52,349 bases of DNA from Flavobacterium sp. (lineage in GTDB: Bacteria > Bacteroidota > Bacteroidia > Flavobacteriales > Flavobacteriaceae), in assembly GCF_027483985.1 (NCBI RefSeq), contig NZ_JAIXTJ010000005.1, positions 1-52,349 on the forward strand. The letters run 5' to 3'. A model generated the notes under the pieces. The model worked only from the letters and a program-made list of their open reading frames with translations, did not search any database and was not told where the DNA came from. A program made the translations under genes and the position numbers. This document shows, piece by piece, positions 27,063 to 37,366 of this stretch. Positions within the stretch are counted from its first letter, which is position 1, and the number at the start of each line of letters is the position of its first letter.

Positions 27063-28673
27063 TTATTGTTTGATGATTTTTCCTTGGAATACTTTATCTG
27101 AACTAAAAATTGTAAAATAATAAATTCCTGAACTTAAACTTTCAAGTGGAAGATTTTGAATGGGATTATCAATAGCTTTTGATAAAACCGTTTGACCAAG
27201 ATTATTATAAAAGACAACAGTACTACCAACAATAGTATTTGGAGATACAAATGTAACCGAAGTACTAGTTGGATTTGGGAAAAACTGAAGTTGATCTATA
27301 GTATTTTCTCCTGCAGAAAGAAGAGCATTTTGAAGCGCTAGCTGAAAATCAGGTATGCCGTAACCAAATTGGTTGTTAGGATTTGTAAATCTATCGGATG
27401 ATTGTTTTACAAAATCTACGATTTGTTGGTTTGTCAAATTAGGAACAGCTTGCCAAAAACTAGCAATCATTCCTGCCATAACAGGACAAGAAAAAGAAGT
27501 ACCACTCGCTGTACTAATATCACCATTAGTGTTTGAAATAGTTGTTGCTTGTCCTTTCGCCATCACATCGGGTTTTACTCGACCATCAAAAGAAGGTCCG
27601 ATTGAACTAAATGTAGCATAAGTTTCATCAAATCTTACTGCTCCAACTGCCAAAACATTAGTAGCTTCTGCTGGAACTCCGATATGTGGATAAGCTGAAT
27701 TTCCTGAATTTCCTGCACTTGCTACAACAATCATCCCTTTAGAAAATGCAATATTAGCACCTCTTGAAGCGAAAGCAGTATTTCCGGTCATTTCAGAATA
27801 CGTATGACTATAATTAGGATTGTCGTATCCAAAATATCCTAATGATGTTGAAATAATATCGGCACCTAATCGGTCGGCTTCTTCGGCTGCTTCAACCCAG
27901 TAGCTTTCTTCCACCGGATTTTCTTCAAGTACATCTTCGGTAATAAATAAATAATATTTAGCATCAGGCGCAGTACCAACCAATTGTCCGTCTGCAAAAC
28001 CACCCATACAAGACAAAACTAATGTACCGTGATTGTGCAAAGCATAAATATTGGTATTTTGACTTACATAATTATAACCACCAAGAATTGAATTATTAGC
28101 AAATAATCGCTGAAAAGGCTGCGCAGTATCGACATTTAAAAATCCAGAATCTAAAACAGCAATGATTTTGCCAGTTCCGGTATAATCCGCTTGATGCAAC
28201 AAATGTCCGTTAAGCATTTCTATTTGATTAGCGGAATTTCCATAAGCAAAAGTTGCCTGCACGTTCATTTGCTTGTTAATGGGTTTCACCATTTTAGGTG
28301 ACGAACTTCTCGCATTTAAAGAAGCATCAGCGAAAATAACCTGACTAACAAATGAAAGATTTTCTAAGGCATTGATATCCGATTGCAAACCTCTAACGTG
28401 CACACAATTCAACCATTTAGATTTTGCTTTAACGGTAATTCCTGGAGTTGCCGCAATGGCGTCGATATAGGATTGTTCGACTGGAACATCATTAAAACCA
28501 ATACTTATTCCTTGAGCAGCTCTTCGGTCTAACGCTCGTTGAGTAAGCATCGTTAACGGATTATTCAAATAAGTTTGTGCGTTGGGTTTTCCATTAAAAT
28601 AAACCCACGCATCTTCTTGTGACAAAGAGGCAAATGTCACAAAAAAAGCTAGTACTAGTAGGATTTTTTTCAT
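27063..28673 (-). CDS. Subtilisin-family (S8) protease exported by T9SS
   Basis: The 536-aa secreted protease has a signal peptide (to about residue 19), a propeptide-like region to about 135 and a catalytic domain with the triad Asp175 (IIAVLDSGF), His215 (HNHGTLVLS) and Ser393 (GTSFSCPVMAG), plus an oxyanion-type Asn322 (ASAGNSGN). From about residue 462 a T9SS type A sorting domain follows: QFFPNPTSTSV, VVFYNNLGQTV, SGIYYFTIFSSDKVFQGKIIK. It should cross the outer membrane by the type IX system and be released or anchored. It lies 25 bp after mnmA on the same strand. Confidence 0.94.
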   Translation of the reverse strand: MKKILLVLAFFVTFASLSQEDAWVYFNGKPNAQTYLNNPLTMLTQRALDRRAAQGISIGFNDVPVEQSYIDAIAATPGITVKAKSKWLNCVHVRGLQSDINALENLSFVSQVIFADASLNARSSSPKMVKPINKQMNVQATFAYGNSANQIEMLNGHLLHQADYTGTGKIIAVLDSGFLNVDTAQPFQRLFANNSILGGYNYVSQNTNIYALHNHGTLVLSCMGGFADGQLVGTAPDAKYYLFITEDVLEENPVEESYWVEAAEEADRLGADIISTSLGYFGYDNPNYSHTYSEMTGNTAFASRGANIAFSKGMIVVASAGNSGNSAYPHIGVPAEATNVLAVGAVRFDETYATFSSIGPSFDGRVKPDVMAKGQATTISNTNGDISTASGTSFSCPVMAGMIASFWQAVPNLTNQQIVDFVKQSSDRFTNPNNQFGYGIPDFQLALQNALLSAGENTIDQLQFFPNPTSTSVTFVSPNTIVGSTVVFYNNLGQTVLSKAIDNPIQNLPLESLSSGIYYFTIFSSDKVFQGKIIKQ

Positions 28674-28698
28674 CTTGATAACTTTAGAATGTACTAAA

Positions 28699-29886
28699 TT
28701 ACGAAATTACTCCCGAACCAACTAATTCATCTTCAATATTCCATGCAACAAATTGCCCTTCGGTGATAGCTGATTGAGGATGATTGAAATGCACATACAA
28801 TCCGCTTTCAAATTGATAAAGTGTTGCTTCTTGCAATTCTTGTCGGTATCGAATTCGAGCCATAACGTTCATCGAATCGCCATTTTTTAGCTTTAAATCT
28901 TCTCTAATCCAATGAATTTCAGATGGATTAATTTTTAAAGCTTTTTTGAACAATCCGGGATGAGTATGACCTTGTCCAGTGTAAATAGCATTTGAATTTA
29001 CATCGGTTGAAATAATAAAAAGTGCTTCTTTTGTTCCACCAACATTTAATCCTTTGCGTTGTCCGATGGTGAAATAGTGTGCGCCTTGATGTTTACCAAC
29101 AACCTTTCCATTTTCGGGCTGGTATTTTATGGAAGTTGATTCAAAAATTAACTCTTCTTCAAATGACTTAAAGACTGGTTTTTCTTTTCTATAAATGTCA
29201 TTATCTGAAGAAATTTCGTAAATCAAACCTTCTTTGGGCTGCAATTGTTGTTGTAAAAACTCTGGTAATCTTACCTTACCGATAAAGCAAAGTCCTTGAG
29301 AATCTTTCTTTTCGGCTGTAACTAAATCTAATTGTAAAGCAATTTCGCGAACTTGAGGCTTAGTCAACTCTCCGATTGGAAATAATGATTTGGCTAATTG
29401 TTCTTGAGATAATTGGCATAAAAAATAAGATTGATCTTTGTTATCATCTTTTCCGGCTAATAATTGATAAATAGGATTACCTTCAATTTCGAGTGTTCCT
29501 TTTCTGCAATAATGTCCGGTAGCCACAAAATCAGCACCAAGTGACAAAGCAATTTTCATAAAAACATCAAACTTAATCTCTCGGTTGCAGAGTACATCAG
29601 GATTTGGCGTACGACCATTTTCATATTCTTTGAACATGTAATCCACAATCTTCTCCTTATATTGTTCACTTAAATCAACCGTTTGAAAAGGAATTCCTAA
29701 CTTTTCGGCTACTAAAAGTGCATCATTACTATCTTCTAACCACGGACATTCGTTTGAAATAGTTACTGAATCATCGTGCCAATTTTTCATAAAAAGACCT
29801 ATGACTTCATAGCCTTGTTCTTTTAAAAGATAAGCAGCAACACTTGAATCAACACCACCAGAAAGTCCAACGACAACACGTTTCAT
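28699..29886 (-). CDS. mnmA: tRNA-specific 2-thiouridylase MnmA
   Basis: MnmA adds sulfur to C2 of U34 in Lys, Glu and Gln tRNAs, using ATP and a persulfide. The 395-aa protein has the PP-loop GLSGGVDSS (7-15), the catalytic Cys100 in [10 protein letters not shown] and Cys200 in [10 protein letters not shown], and [15 protein letters not shown] before the C-terminal beta-barrel. Length is a little above the usual 360-370. It heads a likely three-gene operon with the T9SS protease and the nitronate monooxygenase-like enzyme, which have no obvious link to tRNA modification. Confidence 0.97.
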   Translation of the reverse strand: MKRVVVGLSGGVDSSVAAYLLKEQGYEVIGLFMKNWHDDSVTISNECPWLEDSNDALLVAEKLGIPFQTVDLSEQYKEKIVDYMFKEYENGRTPNPDVLCNREIKFDVFMKIALSLGADFVATGHYCRKGTLEIEGNPIYQLLAGKDDNKDQSYFLCQLSQEQLAKSLFPIGELTKPQVREIALQLDLVTAEKKDSQGLCFIGKVRLPEFLQQQLQPKEGLIYEISSDNDIYRKEKPVFKSFEEELIFESTSIKYQPENGKVVGKHQGAHYFTIGQRKGLNVGGTKEALFIISTDVNSNAIYTGQGHTHPGLFKKALKINPSEIHWIREDLKLKNGDSMNVMARIRYRQELQEATLYQFESGLYVHFNHPQSAITEGQFVAWNIEDELVGSGVIS

Positions 29887-29919
29887 TATCTATTTTTTAT
29901 TTGATGCAAATTTACATTA

Positions 29920-29965
29920 ATAAAAATAAAAAAAGTATATGCTTTAATTGTTAAAACATATACTT
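29920..29965 (-). terminator. Terminator after the MORN-repeat gene
   Basis: On the minus strand AAGTATATG, a 15-nt loop and CATATACTT form a 9-bp stem followed directly by a run of Ts. Confidence 0.75.
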
Positions 29966-29989
29966 CTGTAAATAATATTTATTTGAATA

Positions 29990-30697
29990 TTAGTCTTCTT
30001 CTCTGGTAATTGGTTTTTTTACGAATTTTCTAACTTTTTGTTTAGACATATTTTCCTTTACTCGTTTTCCGTTTTTGAAAAATTCCCAAATTCCTTCTTT
30101 TTTTCCATTGACAAAATTTCCTTTTGCCATAACTACATTATCTGAACTTTTAAAAACCGCTGGTCCATCAAATTCTCCATTTTTATAATTACTCTCTTCT
30201 ATGATGATACCAGTTTCAGTATATTTTTTGTAAACTCCGTTTTTGACTCCAGCAGTGTAAAAACATTCTTCTGCAATTTTACCGCTTACATAAAACACCT
30301 TTCTCATACCATCTAATTTGCCGTTTTTATAAAATTCTTGCGTCATTATTTGAGGCGAATCTTCGTGATAGTAATTCCAAACTCCTTCATATTTTTTATT
30401 AACGACTTTGCCTTCGCTTACTTTATTGCCTTTTTGATTAAAAAAAATAGTGTAGCACGAATTGTCTTTAGCATTAAACTCACGTGTTGCAATTACGGTT
30501 CCATCTTTAGTATCGTCAAAAAACTTGAAAGTGCCCGTTTCTTTTCCGTGATTAAAAGTACCTTCATATCGTGGTCTTTTAGATTCTTCATAAACGCCTT
30601 TCCACAAGCCGTGCTTTTTACCTTTTTCATCAAGTTTATTTAATTCCTGTGCAAAAATTGATGTTGTAAAAAACAGTAATAGTACTACGTATTTCAT
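29990..30697 (-). CDS. Secreted MORN-repeat protein
   Basis: The 235-aa product has a short signal peptide (YVVLLLFFTTSIFAQ) and at least six MORN-variant repeats of about 22 residues with the Y-x-x-G-x-x-x-G-x-W/F-x-x-Y/F pattern: GLWKGVYEESKRPRYEGTF, GTFKFFDD, GVWNYYHEDS, KLDGMRKVFYVSG, GVYKKYTETG, GIWEFFKNGK. Such proteins are often labelled YwqK-family antitoxins, but the name is not informative here. A periplasmic or surface location is likely. A basic tail (KQKVRKFVKKPITREE) ends it. Confidence 0.85.
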   Translation of the reverse strand: MKYVVLLLFFTTSIFAQELNKLDEKGKKHGLWKGVYEESKRPRYEGTFNHGKETGTFKFFDDTKDGTVIATREFNAKDNSCYTIFFNQKGNKVSEGKVVNKKYEGVWNYYHEDSPQIMTQEFYKNGKLDGMRKVFYVSGKIAEECFYTAGVKNGVYKKYTETGIIIEESNYKNGEFDGPAVFKSSDNVVMAKGNFVNGKKEGIWEFFKNGKRVKENMSKQKVRKFVKKPITREED

Positions 30698-30751
30698 AAA
30701 GTAATTAGTTTAAAGTTTCTATATAACTAAATAATCGTTATTTTATTATTA

Positions 30752-30781
30752 CAAATGTACTTCCAAAAATAGGTAGTGCAA
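30752..30781 (-). promoter_or_regulatory. Promoter of the MORN-repeat gene
   Basis: On the minus strand TTG (30779-30781), 19 bp, TACATTTG (30752-30759). Its -33 element lies only 8 bp from that of the divergent fasciclin promoter. Confidence 0.65.
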
Positions 30782-30789
30782 AAATATTG

Positions 30790-30819
30790 TTTGCAAATTA
30801 AATAATTTGTATACTTTTG
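30790..30819 (+). promoter_or_regulatory. Promoter of the first fasciclin gene
   Basis: TTTG (30790-30793), 18 bp, TACTTTTG (30812-30819), about 40 bp before the ATG. It is back-to-back with the MORN-gene promoter. Confidence 0.68.
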
Positions 30820-30860
30820 TTGCTGATTTTTAATTAATAAGAAAAAACATAATTAAACAT

Positions 30861-31823
30861 ATGAAACATTTAACTACTTTAAAAAACAGTTTATTGGTAA
30901 TCTTTTTTGTAACTATTTCAACTTTACTTTTTAGTTGTAGTCAAGAAGATGATGTCAATGCTAAGAAAACTACTATTTCAGGTTTTGTACAATCACAAAA
31001 TAACTTGTCAATTTTAGGAGTTGCTTTAGAACGAACCAACCTACTTGCTACTTTGGATGGCGGAACTAAATACACTCTTTTTGCTCCAACCAATGAGGCG
31101 TTCAATTCTTTTTTATCAGATAATGGATTTGCTAACATCAATGCGGTTCCAACAACTATTTTAAGAGAAATTCTTTTAAATCACGTTATCACTCAAGTAA
31201 AAACCGCAAACGATTTGCCATTTTCTGGCTATGTTAAAACTTTGGCAGTAGGAAATGTATCGGACAATAATTTGAGTTTGTATGTAAACAAAACCGATGG
31301 TGTAATTTTAAATGGTTCTTCTGAAGTTACCGTAGCCAACTATAACGTTAGTAACGGACTTGTTCATATTGTTGATGGTGTAATTGGTTTACCTACAATA
31401 ATCACACACGTAAATGCTAATCCAAATTTTAGTTCATTATCAAGTTTATTAACTACAACAGGACAGCCAAATTATACAGCTACATTATCAGGATCAGGAG
31501 CATTTACTTTGTTTGCACCTTTCAATACTGCTTTAGAAGCTTTGGATAATGAATTACCTGGTGGCGTTGCAAGTTTAACTTCAGCGCAATTAACCAAAGT
31601 TTTAAATTATCATGTTGCAAACGGAAATAATTTAGCTTCTGGATTATCAGAAGGACAAATTCTTCCAACGTTAGAAACACCTCAAACAGTGAAAGTTTTA
31701 TTGAGCACTGGTCCAAAATTAAAAGACAGCAACAATAGAAACTGCAGTATTGTAATCACTGATATTCAATGTACTAATGGCGTAATTCACGTTTTAAGTC
31801 AAGCATTAAAACCTACAATGTAA
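30861..31823 (+). CDS. Fasciclin-domain lipoprotein 1
   Basis: The 320-aa product has a lipoprotein signal peptide with lipobox LLFSC (Cys26) followed by SQED. It contains two FAS1 domains of about 140 residues (about 38-178 and 186-320). Each shows the H1 motif (YTLFAPTNEAFNSFL; FTLFAPFNTALEAL), the middle Leu-x-x-His motif (LLNHVI; LNYHVA) and the H2 block (NGLVHIVDGVIGLP; NGVIHVLSQALKP). FAS1 proteins mediate adhesion or matrix contact. It is a paralogue of the next gene but has its own promoter and terminator. Confidence 0.93.
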   Translation: MKHLTTLKNSLLVIFFVTISTLLFSCSQEDDVNAKKTTISGFVQSQNNLSILGVALERTNLLATLDGGTKYTLFAPTNEAFNSFLSDNGFANINAVPTTILREILLNHVITQVKTANDLPFSGYVKTLAVGNVSDNNLSLYVNKTDGVILNGSSEVTVANYNVSNGLVHIVDGVIGLPTIITHVNANPNFSSLSSLLTTTGQPNYTATLSGSGAFTLFAPFNTALEALDNELPGGVASLTSAQLTKVLNYHVANGNNLASGLSEGQILPTLETPQTVKVLLSTGPKLKDSNNRNCSIVITDIQCTNGVIHVLSQALKPTM

Positions 31824-31841
31824 AACAAAAATACCATTATA

Positions 31842-31870
31842 AAGCTGTCCACTTGGGCAGCTTTTTTTTT
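31842..31870 (+). terminator. Terminator after fasciclin gene 1
   Basis: AAAGCTGTCC, loop ACTT, GGGCAGCTTT forms a 10-bp stem with one T-G pair, then a T run. Confidence 0.85.
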
Positions 31871-31910
31871 GGAAAAATTATATTTTATCAGAAAATAATT
31901 ACAAATAATT

Positions 31911-32080
31911 TAAACAAATTATATGTTTTGTTTAATCGTCAATAAGACAAGTAGTTATAAAATATAGTAATATTCCGTCATCTTTATCTTATAATTTTAC
32001 TTTATAAGTTAAACAAAAAAGTTAAACATTAGCAAAATTTGATTTTTTTGTTTAGTTATTTATTTACTTCGTTAAACAAA
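31911..32080. promoter_or_regulatory. Cluster of TTAAACAA half-sites upstream of fasciclin gene 2
   Basis: A perfect inverted repeat TTAAACAAA-N8-TTTGTTTAA lies at 31911-31936. Further half-sites follow at 32009 (TTAAACAAAA), 32022 (TTAAACAT), 32049 (inverted, TTGTTTAG) and 32072 (TTAAACAAAA). Six copies in 170 bp, just before a gene whose upstream region lacks a clear TAnnTTTG box, suggest an operator array or an alternative sigma-factor site. Confidence 0.5.
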
Positions 32081-32106
32081 AATAACAACTTTAATCAAAA
32101 ATTATT

Positions 32107-33069
32107 ATGAGAACAAACAAAATCAAACTGATGGCATTGATTGCCTTTATGGGATTATCTTTAACATCGTGCAGTGATGATGACAATCCACAAGTTGCAC
32201 CAGACAATACCGTAACTGGTATTGCTTCTAAAGCAAGTGACTTAACATTATTAGTAAAGGCACTTAAAAAAGCTGATTTAGCTACAACATTGCAAGGTGC
32301 TGGACCATTCACCGTTTTTGCCCCAACTGACCAAGCCTTTATTGCTGCTGGACTTACAGCAAATGCAATTGACAATTATCCTGCAGCTGACATTCCTGTA
32401 CTTAGACAAATTTTGTTAAATCATGTTGTTAGTGGTGCTGTACAATCATCAGGATTAACAAACAACTCTTACATCAAGACATTAGCTGTTGGATCTGCTT
32501 CAACAACTAATAAATTAGATATGTATGTAAATACAACATCTGGTGTTAGATTAAATGGAGTTTCGTCTGTTATAACTACAACAGCTGGAGGAACTTTTAA
32601 CATTATTGCTACAAATGGTGTAATTCACAAAGTTGATGCTATTATTGGTTTACCAACTATTGTTACACATGCTGTCGCTAATCCTAATTTTAACACTTTA
32701 GAATCGTTATTAATTGCTCAAAACTTAACTGGAACATTAGGTGGAACTCCTAGTTCACCATTTACAGTGTTTGCGCCGTTGGAAAGTGCTTTTGATACTG
32801 CGACACTAGCACTTTATAATGGTTTATCATCAAGCGAAAAAAGAACTGCAGTCTTAAAATACCACGTAGTTACTGGCGCTAATGTTTTATCAAATGCAAT
32901 TCCTACTAGTCCTATTACTACTTTTGAAGGTGGTACTTTCACAGTAGCAGGAACAGTTATTACTGATGAACAACTTAGACAAACCAATATTGTATTAACT
33001 GATGTACAATGTGCAAATGGTGTTATTCACGCTGTAAACAAAGTACTTTTACCAAATAGTGTGCCTTAA
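32107..33069 (+). CDS. Fasciclin-domain lipoprotein 2
   Basis: The 320-aa product has lipobox LSLTSC (Cys22) followed by a run of acidic residues (SDDDNPQ), which often marks lipoproteins of Bacteroidota and may act as a surface-export signal. Two FAS1 domains follow: first FTVFAPTDQAFIAAG, LLNHVVSGAV, NGVIHKVDAIIGLP; second FTVFAPLESAFDTA, LKYHVVTGAN, NGVIHAVNKVLLP. It parallels its upstream neighbour in length and layout and is most simply an old tandem duplicate. Different upstream sequences imply separate regulation. Confidence 0.93.
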   Translation: MRTNKIKLMALIAFMGLSLTSCSDDDNPQVAPDNTVTGIASKASDLTLLVKALKKADLATTLQGAGPFTVFAPTDQAFIAAGLTANAIDNYPAADIPVLRQILLNHVVSGAVQSSGLTNNSYIKTLAVGSASTTNKLDMYVNTTSGVRLNGVSSVITTTAGGTFNIIATNGVIHKVDAIIGLPTIVTHAVANPNFNTLESLLIAQNLTGTLGGTPSSPFTVFAPLESAFDTATLALYNGLSSSEKRTAVLKYHVVTGANVLSNAIPTSPITTFEGGTFTVAGTVITDEQLRQTNIVLTDVQCANGVIHAVNKVLLPNSVP

Positions 33070-33090
33070 TATTCTTTAGACATCAAACAA

Positions 33091-33120
33091 AAAGCCGTTT
33101 CAATTGAAACGGCTTTATTT
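33091..33120. terminator. Bidirectional terminator between fasciclin gene 2 and yidC
   Basis: AAAGCCGTTTC, loop AATT, GAAACGGCTTT: an 11-bp perfect stem between convergent genes. Confidence 0.88.
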
Positions 33121-33137
33121 GTTTTATAAATTACTCT

Positions 33138-35030
33138 TTATTTCTTATTTAATTTCTTTTGCTCTTCGGCTTGTTCCATCATTTCTCTCATCTTTCTTTG
33201 GAACTTACTTTCAGTTTTTGGCTTGGTTTTATTCTCTTGAATTTGAGCGTGAATCTTATCACTATCGATGAAGTACTTCTTGATAACTAACATAATTCCG
33301 ATGGTAATCAAGTTTGAAATAAAGTTATACAAACTCAATCCTGAACCGTAGCTATTGAAGAAAATCAACATCATAATTGGTGACAGGTAAATCATAACTT
33401 TCATAATTTTACCCATATCTGGCATACCTTCTTGTGGTGGTTGCGCCATAGCTTGATCGCCAGAAGTCATTTTCATATAAAAGAAAATAGCTATTGCAGC
33501 CAATATCGGAAACAAACTCACGTGATCACCATATAGCGGAATGTTGAATGGCAATTTGAAAATTTGGTCAAATGATGATAAATCTTCTGCCCATAAGAAT
33601 CCTTTTTGCCTCAACTCAATTGCTGATGGAAAAAACTGGAAGGAAGCATACATAAAAGGCAACTGAATCAATGCTGGAATACAACCTGCCATAGGATTAA
33701 CCCCAGCTTTGTTGTATAATTTCATTGTTTCCTGTTGTTTTTTCATCGGATCTTTTGCAAACTTCTCGCCTAACTCTGCTATTTCAGGACGAAGGACTTT
33801 CATTTTGGCTTGCGACAAGAACGATTTGAAAGTAATAGGCGACATTGCAATTTTGATAATAATGGTAAACACAATAATAGCAATACCTAATCCCATAAAT
33901 GAACTCAAGAACCCGAAAAGTGGAATGAAAATTAATTTGTTAATCCAACCGAAAATTCCCCATCCTAATGGAACGATGTCTTCAATATTCTTCTTGTATT
34001 CATTTAATATCTTATAATCCGTTGGACCATAATACCAATTCATTTTATAATCTAACTCGCCGTTTTTAAAAGCTAAAGGCAATGTCGATTTAAACTGCTT
34101 GGTAAAAACAGTGTCAATTTTTTCGTCTCTAATTAGATTTGTAGAGCTAACTTTTGCATTCTCAATTGGAGTTTGAGATAATAAAATAGAACTAAAAAAG
34201 TGTTGCTTGTAAGCTATAAAAGTGGCTTTTTCTAGAGTTTCATCTTCTTGTTGCCCTGTTCCCGCATAATCAACTTTTCCGTCGTTTTCAAAATAGATTT
34301 CAGCATAACGGTTTTCATAAGAAATACTTTTCTCATTTCTGTAGGTCTTTATATCCCATTGCAAATCGGCTGCTTTTGCTGTATTCAAAACTTTACTTAA
34401 CCCTTGCGTACGAACATCAAAATCTAACATATAATCGTTAGCTTTTAGAACGTATTTGTATTCTAAAAATTCGTTAGCTCCAGATTTTAACTTCATAGAA
34501 AGAATTTGATCGTTTCCGTTTTTTGTTAAAGTTGGTTCAAAGAATAAATCTTTAGTGTTTAAAACTCTATTGTCTTTGGTTTGAAGCTCAAGATTGAAGT
34601 TGGCGTTGTTGTTTTTTATTAATTCAACAAACTGTCCTGAATTTTTATCAAATTTCTTGTAGTTTTTAAGAATTGCCTCGGAGATATAGCCACCTTTATT
34701 TGCAATTTTTAAAGTAACTAGTTCGTTTTCGATAGTTGTAAAACTTTCTTTTGCTGATGGCAATGTTGCTGAATAAGCAAAACTTCCTAAAGCTGAATTT
34801 AGTTTTTGAAGTTTTACTGTATCACTCACAGTAGTATCAACAGCCGTTGCTAAAACTTCTTTAGTAGCAACTTCTTTAGCTTTTTTAGCCTTATCAATTT
34901 TTTCTTGTTTTATTTTTTCGGCTTGCTCTTTTTTGGCCGTTTGTTGACTATTGTACATAATCCACATAATAATCCCGAAGATTAATAGGAAACCAATAAT
35001 CGAATTTTTGTCAAACTTCTTTTCTTCCAT
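33138..35030 (-). CDS. yidC: Membrane protein insertase YidC
   Basis: YidC inserts and folds inner-membrane proteins, alone or with SecYEG. The 630-aa protein is of the long Gram-negative type: an N-terminal anchor (NSIIGFLLIFGIIMWIMY, about 9-26), a Lys/Ala-rich linker, a periplasmic beta-domain (about 65-350), then the conserved five-helix core with ITFKSFLSQAKMKVLRPEI and NPMAGCIPALIQLPFMYASF, and a basic cytoplasmic tail that can contact ribosomes. The charged groove residue is the Arg-class site in the core. It follows pyrG with a structured intergenic element between them. Confidence 0.97.
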   Translation of the reverse strand: MEEKKFDKNSIIGFLLIFGIIMWIMYNSQQTAKKEQAEKIKQEKIDKAKKAKEVATKEVLATAVDTTVSDTVKLQKLNSALGSFAYSATLPSAKESFTTIENELVTLKIANKGGYISEAILKNYKKFDKNSGQFVELIKNNNANFNLELQTKDNRVLNTKDLFFEPTLTKNGNDQILSMKLKSGANEFLEYKYVLKANDYMLDFDVRTQGLSKVLNTAKAADLQWDIKTYRNEKSISYENRYAEIYFENDGKVDYAGTGQQEDETLEKATFIAYKQHFFSSILLSQTPIENAKVSSTNLIRDEKIDTVFTKQFKSTLPLAFKNGELDYKMNWYYGPTDYKILNEYKKNIEDIVPLGWGIFGWINKLIFIPLFGFLSSFMGLGIAIIVFTIIIKIAMSPITFKSFLSQAKMKVLRPEIAELGEKFAKDPMKKQQETMKLYNKAGVNPMAGCIPALIQLPFMYASFQFFPSAIELRQKGFLWAEDLSSFDQIFKLPFNIPLYGDHVSLFPILAAIAIFFYMKMTSGDQAMAQPPQEGMPDMGKIMKVMIYLSPIMMLIFFNSYGSGLSLYNFISNLITIGIMLVIKKYFIDSDKIHAQIQENKTKPKTESKFQRKMREMMEQAEEQKKLNKK

Positions 35031-35149
35031 AATAGGCTGAACTTGTTTCAGTATCTTTAATTAATATATAGGTTAGTCGTTGTGTTGACTTCTTTGTTTC
35101 AAATGTTAAAAATAAAGTTTTAGAAACTCTATTTTAGTGACCTTAAGTT

Positions 35150-35245
35150 GGCTAGCTAGCCCTGATTGGAGCAAGTATCCTTTTTTGTTTGAAATTTCCC
35201 TCGACTGCACTCGGGATGACAAAAAAGATACTGCGGAAAGCAGGA
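35150..35245. ncRNA. Structured intergenic element between pyrG and yidC (Flavo-1-like?)
   Basis: Nested helices can be drawn on the plus strand: CCTG (35161-35164)/CAGG (35241-35244); GCAAGTATC (35171-35179)/GATACTGC (35227-35234) with one bulge; TTTTTTG (35181-35187)/CAAAAAA (35220-35226); and a tip hairpin over CCTCGACTGCACTCGGG (about 35199-35215). A perfect 12-bp palindrome GGCTAGCTAGCC (35150-35161) stands at the left. I recall the ends (AGCCCTGAT... and ...GCGGAAAGCAGGA) as a frequent Flavobacterium intergenic motif and suspect the Rfam Flavo-1 RNA, but could not verify this. The strand of transcription is unclear. Confidence 0.45.
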
Positions 35246-35285
35246 AAATGGATAACCAAAATTACTACTGATTCGCTCCTAACTT

Positions 35286-36956
<1,671 letters not shown>

Positions 36957-37045
36957 TCAATGTGAAAATATTTCAATGTGTAAATACTGAAACATAAAGA
37001 CAAGACAATTGAGTAGAAAAGGAACAATAAAAAGGCTTTAAAATT

Positions 37046-37282
37046 TTACGAAAATGGCTTTGGATATTGCTTTTTTATGTTGCGAATTAGCTCTTCTAAA
37101 CCGTTTAATTTGAGTTCATAAACGAGTTTGAGTTGTTCGCCAAGCTGACCATTTGGTAAACGATTATTGTGTATCCAAACCAAATAATATTCTGGTAAAT
37201 CAATTAAGTATTTGCCTTCATATTTACCGAAAGGCATTTTGGTGTGCGCTAATTTGATTAAGGATTTTTGTTGGTCGTCCAT
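37046..37282 (-). CDS. DUF3820 family protein
   Basis: The small 78-aa protein has the DUF3820 core: MPFGKYEGKYLIDLPEYYLVW followed by GQLGEQLKLVYELKLNGLEEL. Family members are short, soluble and of unproven function; some have been described as regulated virulence factors or as nuclease-associated. It is the last gene of a likely guaA-LysM-OsmC-DUF3820 run on the minus strand. An imperfect long palindrome lies just upstream in the gap behind the OsmC gene. Confidence 0.85.
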   Translation of the reverse strand: MDDQQKSLIKLAHTKMPFGKYEGKYLIDLPEYYLVWIHNNRLPNGQLGEQLKLVYELKLNGLEELIRNIKKQYPKPFS

Positions 37283-37288
37283 TTATTT

Positions 37289-37356
37289 AGAAAATAGATT
37301 AAAGATAATAGAATATAGACTTTTTAGAACATCTATATTCTATGTTCTATTTTCTT
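37289..37356. repeat. Long imperfect palindrome between OsmC and DUF3820 genes
   Basis: AGAAAATAGA (37289-37298) pairs with TCTATTTTCT (37346-37355), and ATAGAATATAGA (37308-37319) with TCTATATTCTAT (37332-37343). The arms are 10 and 12 bp. It could act as an mRNA hairpin that separates expression of the two genes, or be an AT-rich mobile remnant. Confidence 0.6.
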
Positions 37357-37366
37357 AATTCTAATA

